From Auricularia sp. M13 (lineage: Eukaryota > Basidiomycota > Agaricomycetes > Auriculariales > Auriculariaceae): a stretch of 64,000 bases of DNA. Shown one piece after another: positions 19,947-30,942 of the stretch. The stretch lies in NCBI GenBank assembly GCA_037042915.1, contig CM073201.1, positions 3,675,674 to 3,739,673 of the forward strand. Reading direction: 5' to 3'. The notes below the pieces were generated by a model, which was not told the origin of the DNA, did not search any database, and saw only the letters and a list, made by a program, of their open reading frames with translations. Position numbers and translations under genes: made by a program. Numbering within the stretch: the first letter of the stretch is position 1; each line of letters begins with the position of its first letter.

Positions 19947-21065
19947 TCAAACCATCTCCCCGGGATCCAGTGCCCTCGCCTCCTCTGAGCCTTCCTGCGA
20001 TTCGGCGTCCATGTCTCTGAGGTCCGCGTCCATGGGAACCGAAGGGCCGACGAGCAGGCTGTTGATGTCCTCGTCGTCGTTGGACAACATGAGCTGCGAG
20101 ATCGTGCTGTCGTCGTCGTCGTCGTCGCGCCGCGAGCTCGAGGCGCCATCCTCGCTCTCGCTCTCGCTGTCGGGCCGCTCCGCGCTCTGCATCTTGATGG
20201 AGTTCGGACGACTGCGAGTCCGTATGAAGATAACGTCTGGCTCGGCCGGCGCCACCGGGAGCCCGAAGAGGTCCTGCTGCGAGGGTGCGCGCGAGAGCGC
20301 GGGCTGCGAGTGCGTGCGGACGTAGTACTTGAGCTTCGGCTGGCGCACGGTGGCGGGCGGGGCGACCACTGGGGGCGGGCCGCCCATCGACATCCTGGAT
20401 CTCGGTCGCGGCGGCCTGATGGGCTCTTCGTCGCGGTCCAGCGATAGCGAGCGCGCCCAGGGCGAGGACGGCAAGGAGCGCGAGCCCGCCTGCCGGCGTG
20501 CGTTCGGCGCGTGGCGCGGGCTGTCATGCATAACGGGAGCTGCGAGCAGGGACGTCGCCGCGCCGAGCGCGGACAGCAGAACGGAATCCGGATCGCGTGG
20601 CGCATTATGAGTTGACAGCGACCGCGGTTTGAACACCGGGTTTGTGGATGCGGCACCAGGGAAGACGTCGTTTGTGGACGAGCGGCGGAGAGGTGGCAGG
20701 CGCTCCGTGGATGCATTGGACCGCTCGTCGAGGAGGCTCAAGGTAGACACCATTCTGCTTTTCGTGCGTCCACGCGAAAATGAGGGCCGCTGCGTGTACG
20801 ACGAATGTGTGATGGAGGAAAGGGACGATTGCGAGGAGCTGGGTCTAACTCTCCTCTTTCCATGGGGTCTTCCCCTGGGCGTCGCGTCGTTGTATGGCTG
20901 TCTGCGACCGGCGGTAACGGTCTGGACGGGTGCTATTTCGGGCGAGTCCAAAGCATACGGCAACGCATCCTGCCCGATAGGCCACCTGGCATTCGGAACA
21001 GCATTCCCCCTCCAAAAAATGTATGGCATGTATTGGTACTCATACCAACACCAAGGATTGCACAT
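19947..21065 (-). CDS. Hypothetical Ser/Arg-rich disordered protein, 372 aa
   Basis: A single exon runs from ATG at 21065 to a stop at 19947. The first 30 residues are aromatic (MPYIFWRG). The rest is low in complexity: Ser/Arg/Pro-rich with many RS, SP and SR pairs, then a strongly acidic tail containing DSESESEDG, a run of six Asp, and NDDEDINSLLVG. There is no recognisable fold. Such composition suits a nuclear or signalling scaffold with many phosphorylation sites, but that is inference. It is followed 220 bp upstream by the dioxygenase gene on the same strand. An internal ATG at 21029 is an alternative start. The length of the frame, far above chance, and coherent composition support a real gene. 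Confidence 0.7.
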   Translation of the reverse strand: MCNPWCWYEYQYMPYIFWRGNAVPNARWPIGQDALPYALDSPEIAPVQTVTAGRRQPYNDATPRGRPHGKRRVRPSSSQSSLSSITHSSYTQRPSFSRGRTKSRMVSTLSLLDERSNASTERLPPLRRSSTNDVFPGAASTNPVFKPRSLSTHNAPRDPDSVLLSALGAATSLLAAPVMHDSPRHAPNARRQAGSRSLPSSPWARSLSLDRDEEPIRPPRPRSRMSMGGPPPVVAPPATVRQPKLKYYVRTHSQPALSRAPSQQDLFGLPVAPAEPDVIFIRTRSRPNSIKMQSAERPDSESESEDGASSSRRDDDDDDSTISQLMLSNDDEDINSLLVGPSVPMDADLRDMDAESQEGSEEARALDPGEMV

Positions 21066-21285
21066 TTGTTGATAGATGGCTAATTTTGGGCATGGTGCTC
21101 AGCGAGCTGTCGCAGACGATGACGCAGGAGGCAAATGCGGTCATCTACGACCTTTCCAGTGAGGAGCTGTCTGGAGTCTCCCGGCTAAGTTCATTCCAGG
21201 TCCGATGTCGAAAATCGAAGTTACGTGGGCAAAACCTCCGCCCGATATTGCCTTATAATACAGGCGTGATTGCATATCTTGCCTA

Positions 21286-23130
21286 CTAACTGCAGGAATA
21301 CCATGAATCTCTCCACGCTTCATGAATCTCTCCACGCTGAGAAGAAACTGCAACAGGGTTTCCACGCTGCGAAGAACTGCAACAGAAGTATTGGCGCCAG
21401 GGCTCAACATTTCGGCTAAACATCAAGAGACGTCGAAAGGGGTTTACAAATGAACATGCCTGATAGATATCTGGAACGCTGGTCTCGCCGGGCTCAAAGA
21501 CACCACCTGCGGTGTTTCTAAACCAGTCGGGCGGCCTTTCCTGCAATACCCGCACAGAAGCATCGGGAGAGAAAAAAACGAATGAAATACGACCAGGTGT
21601 GATTTCATCGCCGATGTGATAATCGTGGGGAGTCCAGTCGTCGACGAAATGCCAGAGTGCTGCTGATCGAAAAATGATGATGTCACCAGGCCTATAGCTG
21701 CATAAACAGATCAGTAGAGAGGCGTAAACATAGGACATGGTTCTCACGCAAGCTTCAAACCAAGGTCTGGAAGGTAGAATGCACCACCGTCATAGTAGCC
21801 ACCGTTGAGCAATAGGCACCATTTCCGATCCAGAGTATCCCTGTGACAGCGGCTCTGGCACTTCCAGACAATGACCTGTGCAAGAAAAGGCCCCATATCC
21901 CCGTCGATGACATTGCCTGCAAGGTATGATGCCTCGTATAGCCTAAAGTCTTCCTCAGGGACTGCGGCCTGAAATGTCTTGCGTAGCCATGCGCGCTGAA
22001 GAACTGTGTTTTTGAAGTACGCGTCCACGCACATCTTCTTGTGGCAGTTTCCGAACCCAATCATCTCTTTCGAGACAAATAACCGTTCCTAGTGCTGGTT
22101 AAAATTTCGCAGATGGGAAATTATATCACGCACAGTTTCTCGGTGACCACTCATGTGCCAAGCATGAATCAGGTGCAACGTCGTGACATTCTCGTGGAAC
22201 CGAATCCACAGATCGGAGCGGACGAAATGGTCGTTGGACTGAGCCTTCCGCAAAGCTTGCAGAATGTCTACAGTCTCCGCACATAGTGAATAGCGCATGT
22301 ACGGGCCAGAGCCACCACCATGGCGTGAGCTGTCGTCAACCTTTGCCCAGGTAGTGGGCGCAAGACTAGCTACGAGCAGCTGCGTCTTGGCCAAGAAATC
22401 GTCTAAAAGCTCAGGCTATTCGCCGTTAAGTTAAGTGTGAAATGACACCGATGAATAAATATGACATACAATAAGACCATGAACACCATCCTCCTGAAGA
22501 CACCTCGCATATACCTCTTCGAAGATTTGATCATCGCTCTTACCCGCGCTCTCAGATTGAGCCTGGGCAATAAGTGATTCCAGTAGATCGCGATCCGCGG
22601 CAAAATAAGAGACTAATCGCTCGCCGTTCTTGTCGTTCCATTTGCCTGACCAGCAGGTTGCAGGAAGATCGCGCATAGATGCGATCTTGTCCTCGGCCTT
22701 CTGACGCTCTGAGTCCGTTGCCGGTCGGGCCGCTAACTGCTGGACGTCCACATCCGCAGTGAACTCGGCTATGAAGGTTATTCGAGTGTATTCATACCAA
22801 AGGCACACTCACGAGCACTCTCCACCCAATTGCAAAGTCTGCGGTCCTGCTGGAAGGTGCGCCAGCGCTCGTTGGTGCGACTCATCGACCTTTTCTTCTC
22901 GTGGCCTACGGCAGGCTTTGGTAAGTCATTCTTGGGGGGTGGGGCCTATTAAAAAATGAGGTCATCGAAAAGTGGCCCGGGAGAAAGAATTGCACCTTGG
23001 GCAAGGCAGCAGTTTGGTCCTCGTTCTCAGGTAAATCATCATCGACAGCGGCGTTGTATTTGAGGCTTCCATTGAACCCGACCTCTACCGGGACACAGAT
23101 ATTGCGTGGCCTAGTGGAATGATAGGCCAT
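21286..23130 (-). CDS. TET/JBP-like 2-oxoglutarate/Fe(II) dioxygenase, 525 aa
   Basis: Six exons join in phase: 23130-22996, 22945-22813, 22768-22470, 22415-22134, 22064-21748 and 21697-21286; introns are 44-69 bp. The C-terminal half carries a double-stranded beta-helix dioxygenase core: HRD motif (H357, D359), a GGAFYLPDLGLKLAYRPGDI strand-turn-strand, distal metal ligand in LWHF (H405), and R425 in GRISFVFFS for 2-oxoglutarate. The order and spacing match the Tet-like/JBP 2OG oxygenases expanded in basidiomycetes, which act on methylated DNA bases or similar substrates; a prolyl-hydroxylase-like role cannot be excluded. All three iron ligands are present, so it may be active. The N-terminal 280 residues show no known domain. 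The family is often found near transposons in these fungi (established for KDZ elements), but no KDZ transposase is seen here. Confidence 0.7.
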
Positions 23131-24177
23131 GGCTCGCCTCGTGTTCCTATACTCGATCGGAGAATGTTTTGCAGAACGCTGCAGGGCTATCAGTAGTGGC
23201 TACTACCAACGATTTCGAGCTTACACCATCAGGAGACGTCTTCAAGTCTCTTAGGCAGATTCGCACCCTACAAGTAGCGGCCGCTGGGCGAGTGTGACGA
23301 ATGTCACAGCATTTTTGAGTCTCGGTTGGCGACCTCAAAATAATTTCTTTATCCAGGACAACAGTCGGACTACGAGAGGGTCAATGAAGGTAAGCGGAGC
23401 TCAGATATTACTGACGCCTTGGGTGTTGCTTTCACAGGCTGCTTCGAACGAGTGAACTGGAGACTATCAGAGGTTCGTTTAGCCGGATGTCTTGGAGCTC
23501 TACCTGACCGTCTTTGTGATGCGCAGGACCAATGCTCTGGCGGCGTATCTGCCGGGATTCGCTTTTTTCACGTTGGCGTCGAATGCGTCGTGGACTCCCG
23601 GCGGGGGAACTGGCTCGCAACATGTCTCGGGAATATTTTTTGCGCGCCGCTGCAATTGAATGCAGCGGCAAACCCCGATGTGCCTCTATATTGTTGGCTA
23701 CCATATCCGATTTGCGACCATAGGTTCCCGTCGTGCGGATTATCCGCCAGGGGAGCTGAGCTCTGGATTATCTAGGCTCAGTCTTTCAACCACCAGCCGA
23801 CACTTACCGTATCCGATTTGCGACCATAGGTCCCCGCCGTGCGGATTATCCGCCAGGGGCGCTGAGCTCTGGATTATCCAGGCTTAGTCTTACATCCAAG
23901 CGCCTACATTCGACGGATTCTGGAAGGTCGATCATCGAAGTCATCAAGGCTTTTCTAGTTCTGGCCAGCTTTCATATCTTCCCTCTTTGACAAGTGGTGC
24001 TTCGCTCACTCCTTGGTAATTTAGGTTGGGGTACACTTGAAGCCATGCATGATCTCGAACGGCCGGTTAGGCTTTCTTGGATTCGGATTCGCTAGGTACA
24101 CTTCCTTAGTTTCTCGGCGGAGTTCAAACTTTCCTTCACGTCCACAAAAGGCGCAAAATAACGACCGCGGCGGCGCA
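23131..24177. other. Intergenic stretch with a short direct repeat
   Basis: About 1 kb between the divergently arranged dioxygenase and USP-like genes. Apart from the two 85-bp repeats at 23701-23893 I see no gene. The 23420-23780 open frames overlap the repeats and lack coherent composition. Confidence 0.45.
23701..23893 (+). repeat. Two direct copies of an 85-bp unit, 108 bp apart
   Basis: Copies at 23701-23785 and 23809-23893 share TATCCGATTTGCGACCATAG and CTGAGCTCTGGATTATC, differing at about six positions. They lie between divergent genes, so a regulatory role is possible but unproven. Confidence 0.8.
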
Positions 24178-25763
24178 ATGACCAACAACCCACCAAATGT
24201 TGTGGACGTTGATACCATGTCATTGATGATCACCCGGGTCACCCAGATGACAGATGCTCGAGGCTTGTGCAAGCATTGGAAGGTGGGTCGGTTCTACATT
24301 TTGCTGGGATGCCTGACGACGCATTGGCAGCCATTGCTTGCAGAGGAAGGCTTAAAAATAATCCCCACGTCACGCCTCGCTCCACAGGAGGCATCCGAAG
24401 TTTATGACGTGTAGCCCTAGTTTTTTTTCTTCTGCAAGGTTGCATAAACTGAAATTCTAGCTTAGGCTTTGCGCCTTTTCAAGGCTGAAGGTCTCTCCAG
24501 CACACTTGACATGGCCTCCTCCGACAGGCTTCTCGAGGTTGCGCAATCCGGCCGTCGGCTGCTGGTTCAACGCCCTCGTCCAATGCTTGTCGGCTTGTGT
24601 GCCCCTGAGAGTCGGCCTGCATGAGCTCAAGGAAGAAGACAGGATGGCAAGAAATATAACGTGCCTAATTGACCGCAGCATCCCGCTGCACGATGCACTC
24701 GTGCTTGACTGGCCGCCTCCAGAGGCCTTTTTGCACAGTTGTGGCCTTGGTACGCTGCTCTGGCTGAAGGCGGTTCGCTCATCTTAGCCTTTCAAGGCCG
24801 AATCCACCAGATGCTAGGAAGCAACCAGCAGCAGGACGTGCGGGAGGCCTTTGAGGTCTTTTCGGAGCTCTGAGGTCCGCAGAGAATCTCCGTTGCCTTC
24901 TTTGTTACTCACGTCTCGCAGAAAATGCGGCGCGGAGGAATCCACACCTGCTTCTATGTTCGAGGCCCAATACATAGAAGCTGAGATATGTGGACAGAAA
25001 CATGTTGCCGCCCTGTCGACCGTAAAGGAAACGCTGTTCACGATCCAAGTACGTCGTGCAACGCCATTCAACGATTTGGACGCCACCGTCCTCGACATGG
25101 GCGAAAGTTGTTCCGTTGCGTAAGTTCAATATACCATCTAATGAGTTCCATTGATGGGCACACTCTCAGAAACTGCGGCGGGCCGAAATACAAGATACGC
25201 CTGGTGTCGAAGCCTCCCCAAATCCTCGTCATAGATGTGATTCGCAACGTCGGGAACAGGAAAGACTCCTCGCAACTGGAATTCATCTCTGATCTCGATA
25301 ACATCATAATCCCCTCGGTAAGCATGTCCCGTATCTGCCACCGTGGTCTCTGAGCTGGTTAGGTGGACGGACACTACCGGGCATTTGCTGTTGCAAATCA
25401 TGCTGGCCCAACGGTGGCCGCAGGACACTGGACTGCACACGTTCACAAAGGTCCAGATTGGATTCTCCTGGATGACGCAGAGCGTGCCAAGGCCGTACAG
25501 CCTGCCAAGGTCCTCAAGGATGCAGGCATGTTGTTCTGCATAGCTGACAGAACGGTGAGGCCAAATATGTTCTTCCTAGCAAATGCTGACCGATTCAGGC
25601 CTTGGACAGTCGGATTCCCGCACTTGCTGAACTGAGCCTCCCAAATCAGAAGTCAACCAGGAAGCGACCTAGGCGCGTTTCGGAAATAACAGCTGACCCA
25701 GCCCTTCAACTTGGTAATCGCGGTTCCAATCATCATCTGCCATCTAACAGGCTTCAGGATTGA
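24178..25763 (+). CDS. Ubiquitin-specific protease (peptidase C19)-like protein
   Basis: Exons recognised: about 24528-24749, 24788 to about 24856, about 24922-25119, 25170-25317, 25363-25554, and 25599-25763; the first exon (possibly from ATG 24178) and one join near 24860 are unsure. The Cys box is NPAVGCWFNALVQCLS, with Cys as nucleophile. QQQDVREAF matches the usual QQD.HEFL motif. The His box occurs as GHYRAFAV and GHWTAHVHKGPDWILLDDAE, the pattern of catalytic His followed by Trp and Asp. A lone NCGG may remain of the zinc ribbon. USPs remove ubiquitin from proteins. This one is short (roughly 350 aa) and diverged. It continues into a basic tail (RKRPRR) that may be a nuclear signal. 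Its neighbours suggest a chromatin or protein-turnover role, but that is inference. Confidence 0.65.
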
Positions 25764-26085
25764 GAGAACTGGATGATATACAAGCAAAAGAAAAATCTAG
25801 AACGACGGCGTTGCGTAAAGATCAAGCGGCAGGTAATCCACTATTGCGTCCTCGTTGTCGCTAGCTGATAATTGTCCAAATTTCAGTGCTCATCCAGCTG
25901 CGAACACATCGGCAAGTCACCGTACAGGTCTCTCCCGGCTTAAACGTTGCAAAAAGTAAGGAATAGACCATACTAGCAGAATTCCAAACGTCTGAAAGAC
26001 CACAGTTTTACCCGAGAATCACGGTTTCACACGTGTTATTTTCGTACACGATTCGGCTGAAGGTCTACTGGCGCCTCCTGGCGGA
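25764..26085. other. Short gap with possible small exons
   Basis: The sequence has several GT and AG pairs and short open stretches in the plus direction (for example about 25752-25830 and 25888-25930). These could be extra 3' exons of the USP-like gene or 5' exons of the next gene. I could not choose a consistent phase. Confidence 0.3.
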
Positions 26086-27686
26086 ATGCACAACATGCTA
26101 GACTGGGAGATCCTGAGATTCAAGAGGGAAATGGGCGATTACTGCTTTGTGTTGGACCGCACAGTGGAGCGCCCGTTGAACCCTCTCATCATTTCCACAC
26201 TGGGCGAAAGCTTCAGAATCGATGTGGTCACAGGCCCTACGAACGAACCATCGTTGAATTTCGAGGCGTTCATATGTCCCCAGACAATATCGCCTGTACG
26301 ACTGCCCTTCACTGGGATTAGCTCCATCCTCTCTGGGCTCCAAAAAATCGTTGAAGCAGGGAACCGTGGACCTATTCTTGTTGTCGCAGAGAGTGAGTGA
26401 TATTGACCTATGTTTCCGCTGCGCAGAATTCAGTCTTTGACAGATTGGCCCATGGTTGTCATTTTAAGCCAATACGTGGAACGGCTGTATTTTCGCGATA
26501 TGGGCCTCAGATTCTTATTGCCGTCCGCTACTATGATGGAGGTCGACAAAGGAAAAGGCCAAATCTGCATACTGGCCACTGCCTCCACATTGTCCTTTCA
26601 CCAGTTCGAGCTCCCGGAAGTGGCGCACGTGATAGCACCAGATGGCTTCCTGAGCCCTTTTTGCATTAAGGTGCGCTTCTCGTGTGACCATTGGGCCGCT
26701 TGTGATTGAACGTGCAGTCGAACGGCACCCTGCATGCGTATTCCCGAGAAGCACCTGTAGACTCTGACTTCATTCCTTCGGCTTTTCTGCTTGAAGCAGC
26801 CGATCTGTGCAGGGATCAGCCCCTTTCTCAAGTTATCTCGACAATGGCACCTACTTCAGCCTGTGGGTTCTGTGGTCTCACTGGGATGAGATCGCTCATC
26901 ACAAACCTAGGGCTACATGCCGCCGAAGAATACATCAAATGGCAGGGGAGCCGGGCTAAGGTTGACACACCATTTATATGCTTTCCACCGGAACTTTCGG
27001 CCGCCTATAACGCTTTACGACGACGTTCGCCCGGGCCGCGGGAACTCGGACTCTACATTCTTTCGCTCAAAGCATCGTTCTCTGCATTACAGTCCTGGGC
27101 GACTGTCCCGGCGTGCATGGGCATGTTTGAGATCGTTGACACATACTGTCTCCGGAACGTCCTTGCCCGTGAGGCCCTACTGAAGGAAACTCTGGCGCTA
27201 GCCAAGAGTCTTTATCGCTTTCTTGCAAACGACACGAGGAACGGAGTGAGACAGCAGGGTCCGGCAGAAAGGCTGATCAAGAAGGAGGATATGCTTACGG
27301 TTTTCGAAGACCTCTTGCCCATACATACGAAGATGTACGACGGCATGCTCGTAGTGAATTCGGACGGAAATCCGTGGCAATGGGTAACGTCTCACAGCTT
27401 GAAGGTTGGAATTGTTTCTTCAATTACAGCACGCGTTGATGACGCTCGGCAGCCTGTTGTCCTGGATGGTCTGGATGCGCCCAAGAGAGTCACCGATCAT
27501 ATGATGATATTTGGACTGGTGAGCCAACGACAAACATCCGCGATATGTAGCTCATCGAATCTCAGTATCAGTCTCATGGAGTTGCCAGAGCATTTGCACC
27601 CATACCCTGTGCCCCTCGGCGTTGATACAGATTCCCGCCACGGGTGGCTATCTTGTCTTTGGCGGAATTTCAGCACCAACAGATGA
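26086..27686 (+). CDS. Large hypothetical protein; second, broken copy at 44.9 kb
   Basis: The first exon begins near ATG 26086 (MHNMLDWEILRFKREMGDYC) and ends near 26391. The next open stretch runs 26424-26670, ending in FLSPFCIK at a GTGCGC donor. This joins in phase 0 at 26719 to a long exon through 27686. The join near 26391-26424 is uncertain, as two phases stay open. The protein is well mixed in composition, helix-rich, with no motif I recognise. Conserved-looking segments are ELGLYILSLKASFSALQSW, PIHTKMYDGMLVV and WVTSHSLKV, because the pseudogene at 44.9 kb keeps just these. It lies head-to-tail after the USP-like gene. A multi-copy accessory family is likely; function unknown. Confidence 0.55.
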
Positions 27687-27910
27687 GTGTTGCGTTGTCG
27701 GTGGATAGTCAGGCAGATGTGCTGGTTCTAGTCATTACCACGCCTTTGATATATTCATGCTACAATGGCTAATTTTGGCTGTGTTGTTACATACAACGAG
27801 AAAAGGTCAGTTAAACGCTCGGCACATACTTTATATCATACCCCAAGGATATTTCTTAGGCAAAGAGGACGACAGTATCGTTGGCAATATGCTGGAGAAA
27901 GACTCGGAGT

Positions 27911-27948
27911 TTGCCGACGCAGACGCCAGCTGGTGTTTGCTTCGGCGT
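27911..27948. promoter_or_regulatory. Palindrome, copy 3 (imperfect)
   Basis: Matches the 38-bp palindrome with four or five changes, mostly in the right arm (GGTGTTTGCTTCGGCG). It shares the extra TTTGCGGCG downstream with copy 4. It lies about 205 bp upstream of the ATG at 28155. Confidence 0.7.
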
Positions 27949-28154
27949 TTGCGGCGGTTTCCGCCGAGGCGCTAGTTCCGGCCCATCCCTTTTGATCCGG
28001 CTTGGCTGCACATGGGCAAGGAATATTCCGCAGAAATTTTAGGAAAAGAACGTATCGGCCTTCAGCGTGTCGTGGTGCACTGGATGTGATGACACAGTAG
28101 GAACGCGGGTGCCGGACCGTCGGCGTTTGAATACTCTTTCCTCCCTCCGCGACC

Positions 28155-29750
28155 ATGGCCAAGCGCAAGACGTACGCGCGCGTCCCACTGGCCTTGCGCC
28201 ACGATCTGACAGGCTTCTGAAGGAGCAACTCTGGGCCGCGCAAGTCCAAGAAAGGCCGAAAGGCGTACGACACCGCGTCCGACAGTGACGCAGATTACGT
28301 CGCCGGGACGAAGCGCAAGGCGTACGCGCGCGTCCCATTCGCCTTGCGCCAAGCTTTGACACGCTCTTACAGGACTTCATCTGCGGCACGCAAGGGCAAG
28401 AAGGCCCGAAAGGCGTCCGAGTCCGCGTCGGACGTTAACGAAGAGTTCCTCGCCATGGCCGGCGCAAGAAGGTACATTTAGCACCGCTATGTACTCCCCA
28501 TTTACGCAAGATCAGGGGCGACGACTGGAAGGTCACGGAAGCGCCCCGTGACTACTACAAATGCACTCTCGCAGTAGAGGTGGATCCAGTTTTTGGCGAC
28601 GTTGAGTACTGGAGCTTTCCTCCAGAGGACCTCATCGACTCGGACAAACCTGGTAAGTCAGCAATGCTCTCTGAAGTTTACGGAGCCTGCTGACGCATAG
28701 AAGTGCGCATCGTATACATGCACAGCTACAACTGGATAAGCAACGATGTGCCAACCGAATGGATCGCCACGGCGGAAGTGCGCTTTGATTACCCATATCA
28801 TGCTCATACTCACCGTCGGCAGTGGCTGCCTCGACTCCCGCAGGATGGGCCGCTATTGGCGGCGCTGCCCTTCGCGAAATTTCCGGCCGACGTGCGCGAC
28901 GAATTTGCGGCCAACATCGACCAGCGTTGCCTTCAATCTGGTGACGACTACCGCTACGAGTCGCGCATCTACCCGACGAAGGAATACGCATGTGAGAGTT
29001 AGACTCCCTTATCTAAGAGAAGTGCTCATCCATGTAGGTGCGCGGCTCCAGGTGGCGGCGGTACGACTCGCCAAAGGCGACGGCGAGCTCGCGCGCAAGT
29101 ACCTGCAGAACCATCCTGATTACTTCATGCTGCCCGACCGCACATTTCCCATCCCCAAAATGGTGCGGGGCAAGTTGTTCAAGAAGCAGCCCAAGATCCC
29201 GCTCCCCAAGGCGCCCGGGAAACAACCAGTTTCCCCGGACGTAATCGCGCGCCGCCACGACAGCCTCATGGAGGGCAAGATCCCCGACGACATGAAGAAC
29301 GATGTCGCCGCTGACGACGAGCAGGAGGGCGACGAGCAGGAGGGCGAGAAGCCGGGGGACGAGGAGCCGGGGGACCAGGAGGATGGACTCGACCCTTCCA
29401 GCCGCAGCGACGATCGTGCTGAGCCGAGCGCCGGTGCGCACTCACAGGTCGCGGGCAAGAGGCCAAAGCCCATATTAGTCGCCGGCGCCTCTGAGCAGGA
29501 GGGCGACGAGCAGGAGGGCGAGGAGCCTGTGGGCGAGGAGCCGGGGGACCAGGAGGATGGACTCGACCCTTCCAGCCGCAGCGACGATCGTGCTGAGCCG
29601 AGCGCCGCTGCGCACTCACAGGTCGCGGGCAAGAGGCCAAAGCCCATATTCGTCGCCGGCGCCTCTGCCGAGCAATTGGCTGCGCGCCTGTCAGACGACC
29701 CAGACGACTCCGAGAGCGAAGACGGGTCCGATGTCGCTGGCGACAAATAG
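28155..29750 (+). CDS. Basic-to-acidic hypothetical protein with internal repeats
   Basis: Well-supported exons are about 28525-28652, 28701-28991 and 29038-29750, which join in phase. The N-terminal part (from ATG 28155, MAKRKTYARVP) is very basic, contains a tandem duplication (TYARVPLALR at about 28170, AYARVPFALR at about 28320), and could not be joined cleanly to the rest, so the start is unsure. The middle has a folded-looking segment (VEYWSFPPEDLID; MHSYNWISNDVPTEWI) resembling no family I can name. The C-terminus is strongly acidic with two near-identical 58-residue repeats. The basic/acidic layout suggests a nuclear protein. The palindrome at 27911 is the nearest upstream element. 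Confidence 0.55.
29361..29690 (+). repeat. In-frame 174-bp tandem repeat in the acidic-tail gene
   Basis: Unit 1 starts at 29361 and unit 2 at 29535, both beginning GAGGAGCCGGGGGACCAGG; the period is 174 bp, or 58 codons. They encode EEPGDQEDGLDPSSRSDDRA followed by the basic KRPKPI. The few differences (for example Gly/Ala and Leu/Phe codons) imply recent duplication. A whole-codon period means copy number can change without frameshift. Confidence 0.85.
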
Positions 29751-29923
29751 TCTCTCGCGGGTGACACGGAAACTTGCGCCGACGGTGTAGCCGATGAAGC
29801 GTCTTGATCTGCCTGCTTGTCTCCGCATCTTGCCCATGGACGAAACGTATTGCATATATAGCCGTGCATCTGAAGATAAAATCTGTTTCTGCGCTCGCAA
29901 ATACATGTACAGAGTTCTTGATC

Positions 29924-30817
29924 TCAAGGGACCCGTCCACATAGCAGCTTTTCGAAATACAGTTCCCCATAGTCCAGCAGGAGCTCTTCGCCTTTGGAGA
30001 TGTCCCTTGTCGTCCTTATGAACAATGTCGATGGACTGTGGGCGGCGTTCGGTGCCATCTAATAATGCTGTTGTGATCAATCGTAACTTTTGCAAGGTAA
30101 CGCGCGCACCTCGCAATTATGTCCCTTTTTGCACGCGAGACAGCGTTTATTTAGACACACAGAGTTGAGGAAACGGGCCGGTCCAGCCATGATGCAGGCG
30201 TAGTCCTCCTTGTGGTGAGCATCCGGGTAGTCGACGGCGGAGGGGTGCACGCTGTCATCGGCCAAGTGAAGCGGCGCCGACAGATAACCCGGGAGGCAAT
30301 AGAGGGAGGTGCCCTTGTCGATTCGTGTCACGGCGCGAACTCCTATTTGCATCTCGCCAAATATGGGCGTTCTGAATAACTTGACGGGGTGCGTGTTGCA
30401 GTGAATCCAAAGGTGGGAATGGAGAAGCCTACTCAATTGTGAACCCGTTGAAATGAAACCTAATACCGCTCACCTCTTGTAGCGCCCGAGGGCGGGTGTG
30501 TATGTCCTGTTCGTGACAGGCAGGATCGCATTTGACAGATTGATGATATCCGCCATATCGAAGGACGATGCCGTGCGAAGGGGGTCCCAATTGAGCGTCG
30601 GCAGGGTCCTATGTTGACTCCCAAACATTGGGTAGGCCTGAGCGACGCATGGCGCGTCGAGTCCAAACCCATGCACGGCGTACAGGTGCTCGACGATGGT
30701 GTTCTCCATCAGGTTAACGTAGTCCGCGTGCGGAAGACCGTTTATAGCCCAGTCCTGGCCATCCTGCCGAAAATCAAGTTGGGCAAAGGGACACGAGCTG
30801 AAGAGCCTGTCGAACAT
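29924..30817 (-). CDS. SET-domain protein, 266 aa
   Basis: Three exons join in phase: 30817-30474, 30431-30110 and 30058-29924. The second and third exons encode a SET domain: GVRAVTRIDKGTSLY at 145-159, GPARFLNSVC at 198-207 (the usual RFLNHSC, with His changed to Ser), GHNCE at 218-222, and ISKGEELLLDYGELYF at 242-257. SET proteins transfer methyl groups from S-adenosylmethionine to lysines, usually on histones. The C-terminus ends soon after DYG, with no post-SET cysteines. The N-terminal 115 residues show no domain; this general shape is common in agaricomycete SET proteins of unknown target. The altered NHS motif may lower activity. It lies tail-to-tail with the acidic-repeat gene; the stop codons are about 170 bp apart. 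Confidence 0.8.
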
Positions 30818-30942
30818 GTTGTCGGGTGGGCAACGTCGCGTGGCGGACTTCGAAACACGGTGCGGGATTCGAAAACCGTGTCATTGATGCCGCTAGTTCA
30901 ATGCGCAACTTCGCGGAATTAATCACATTTTACACTTTTGTA

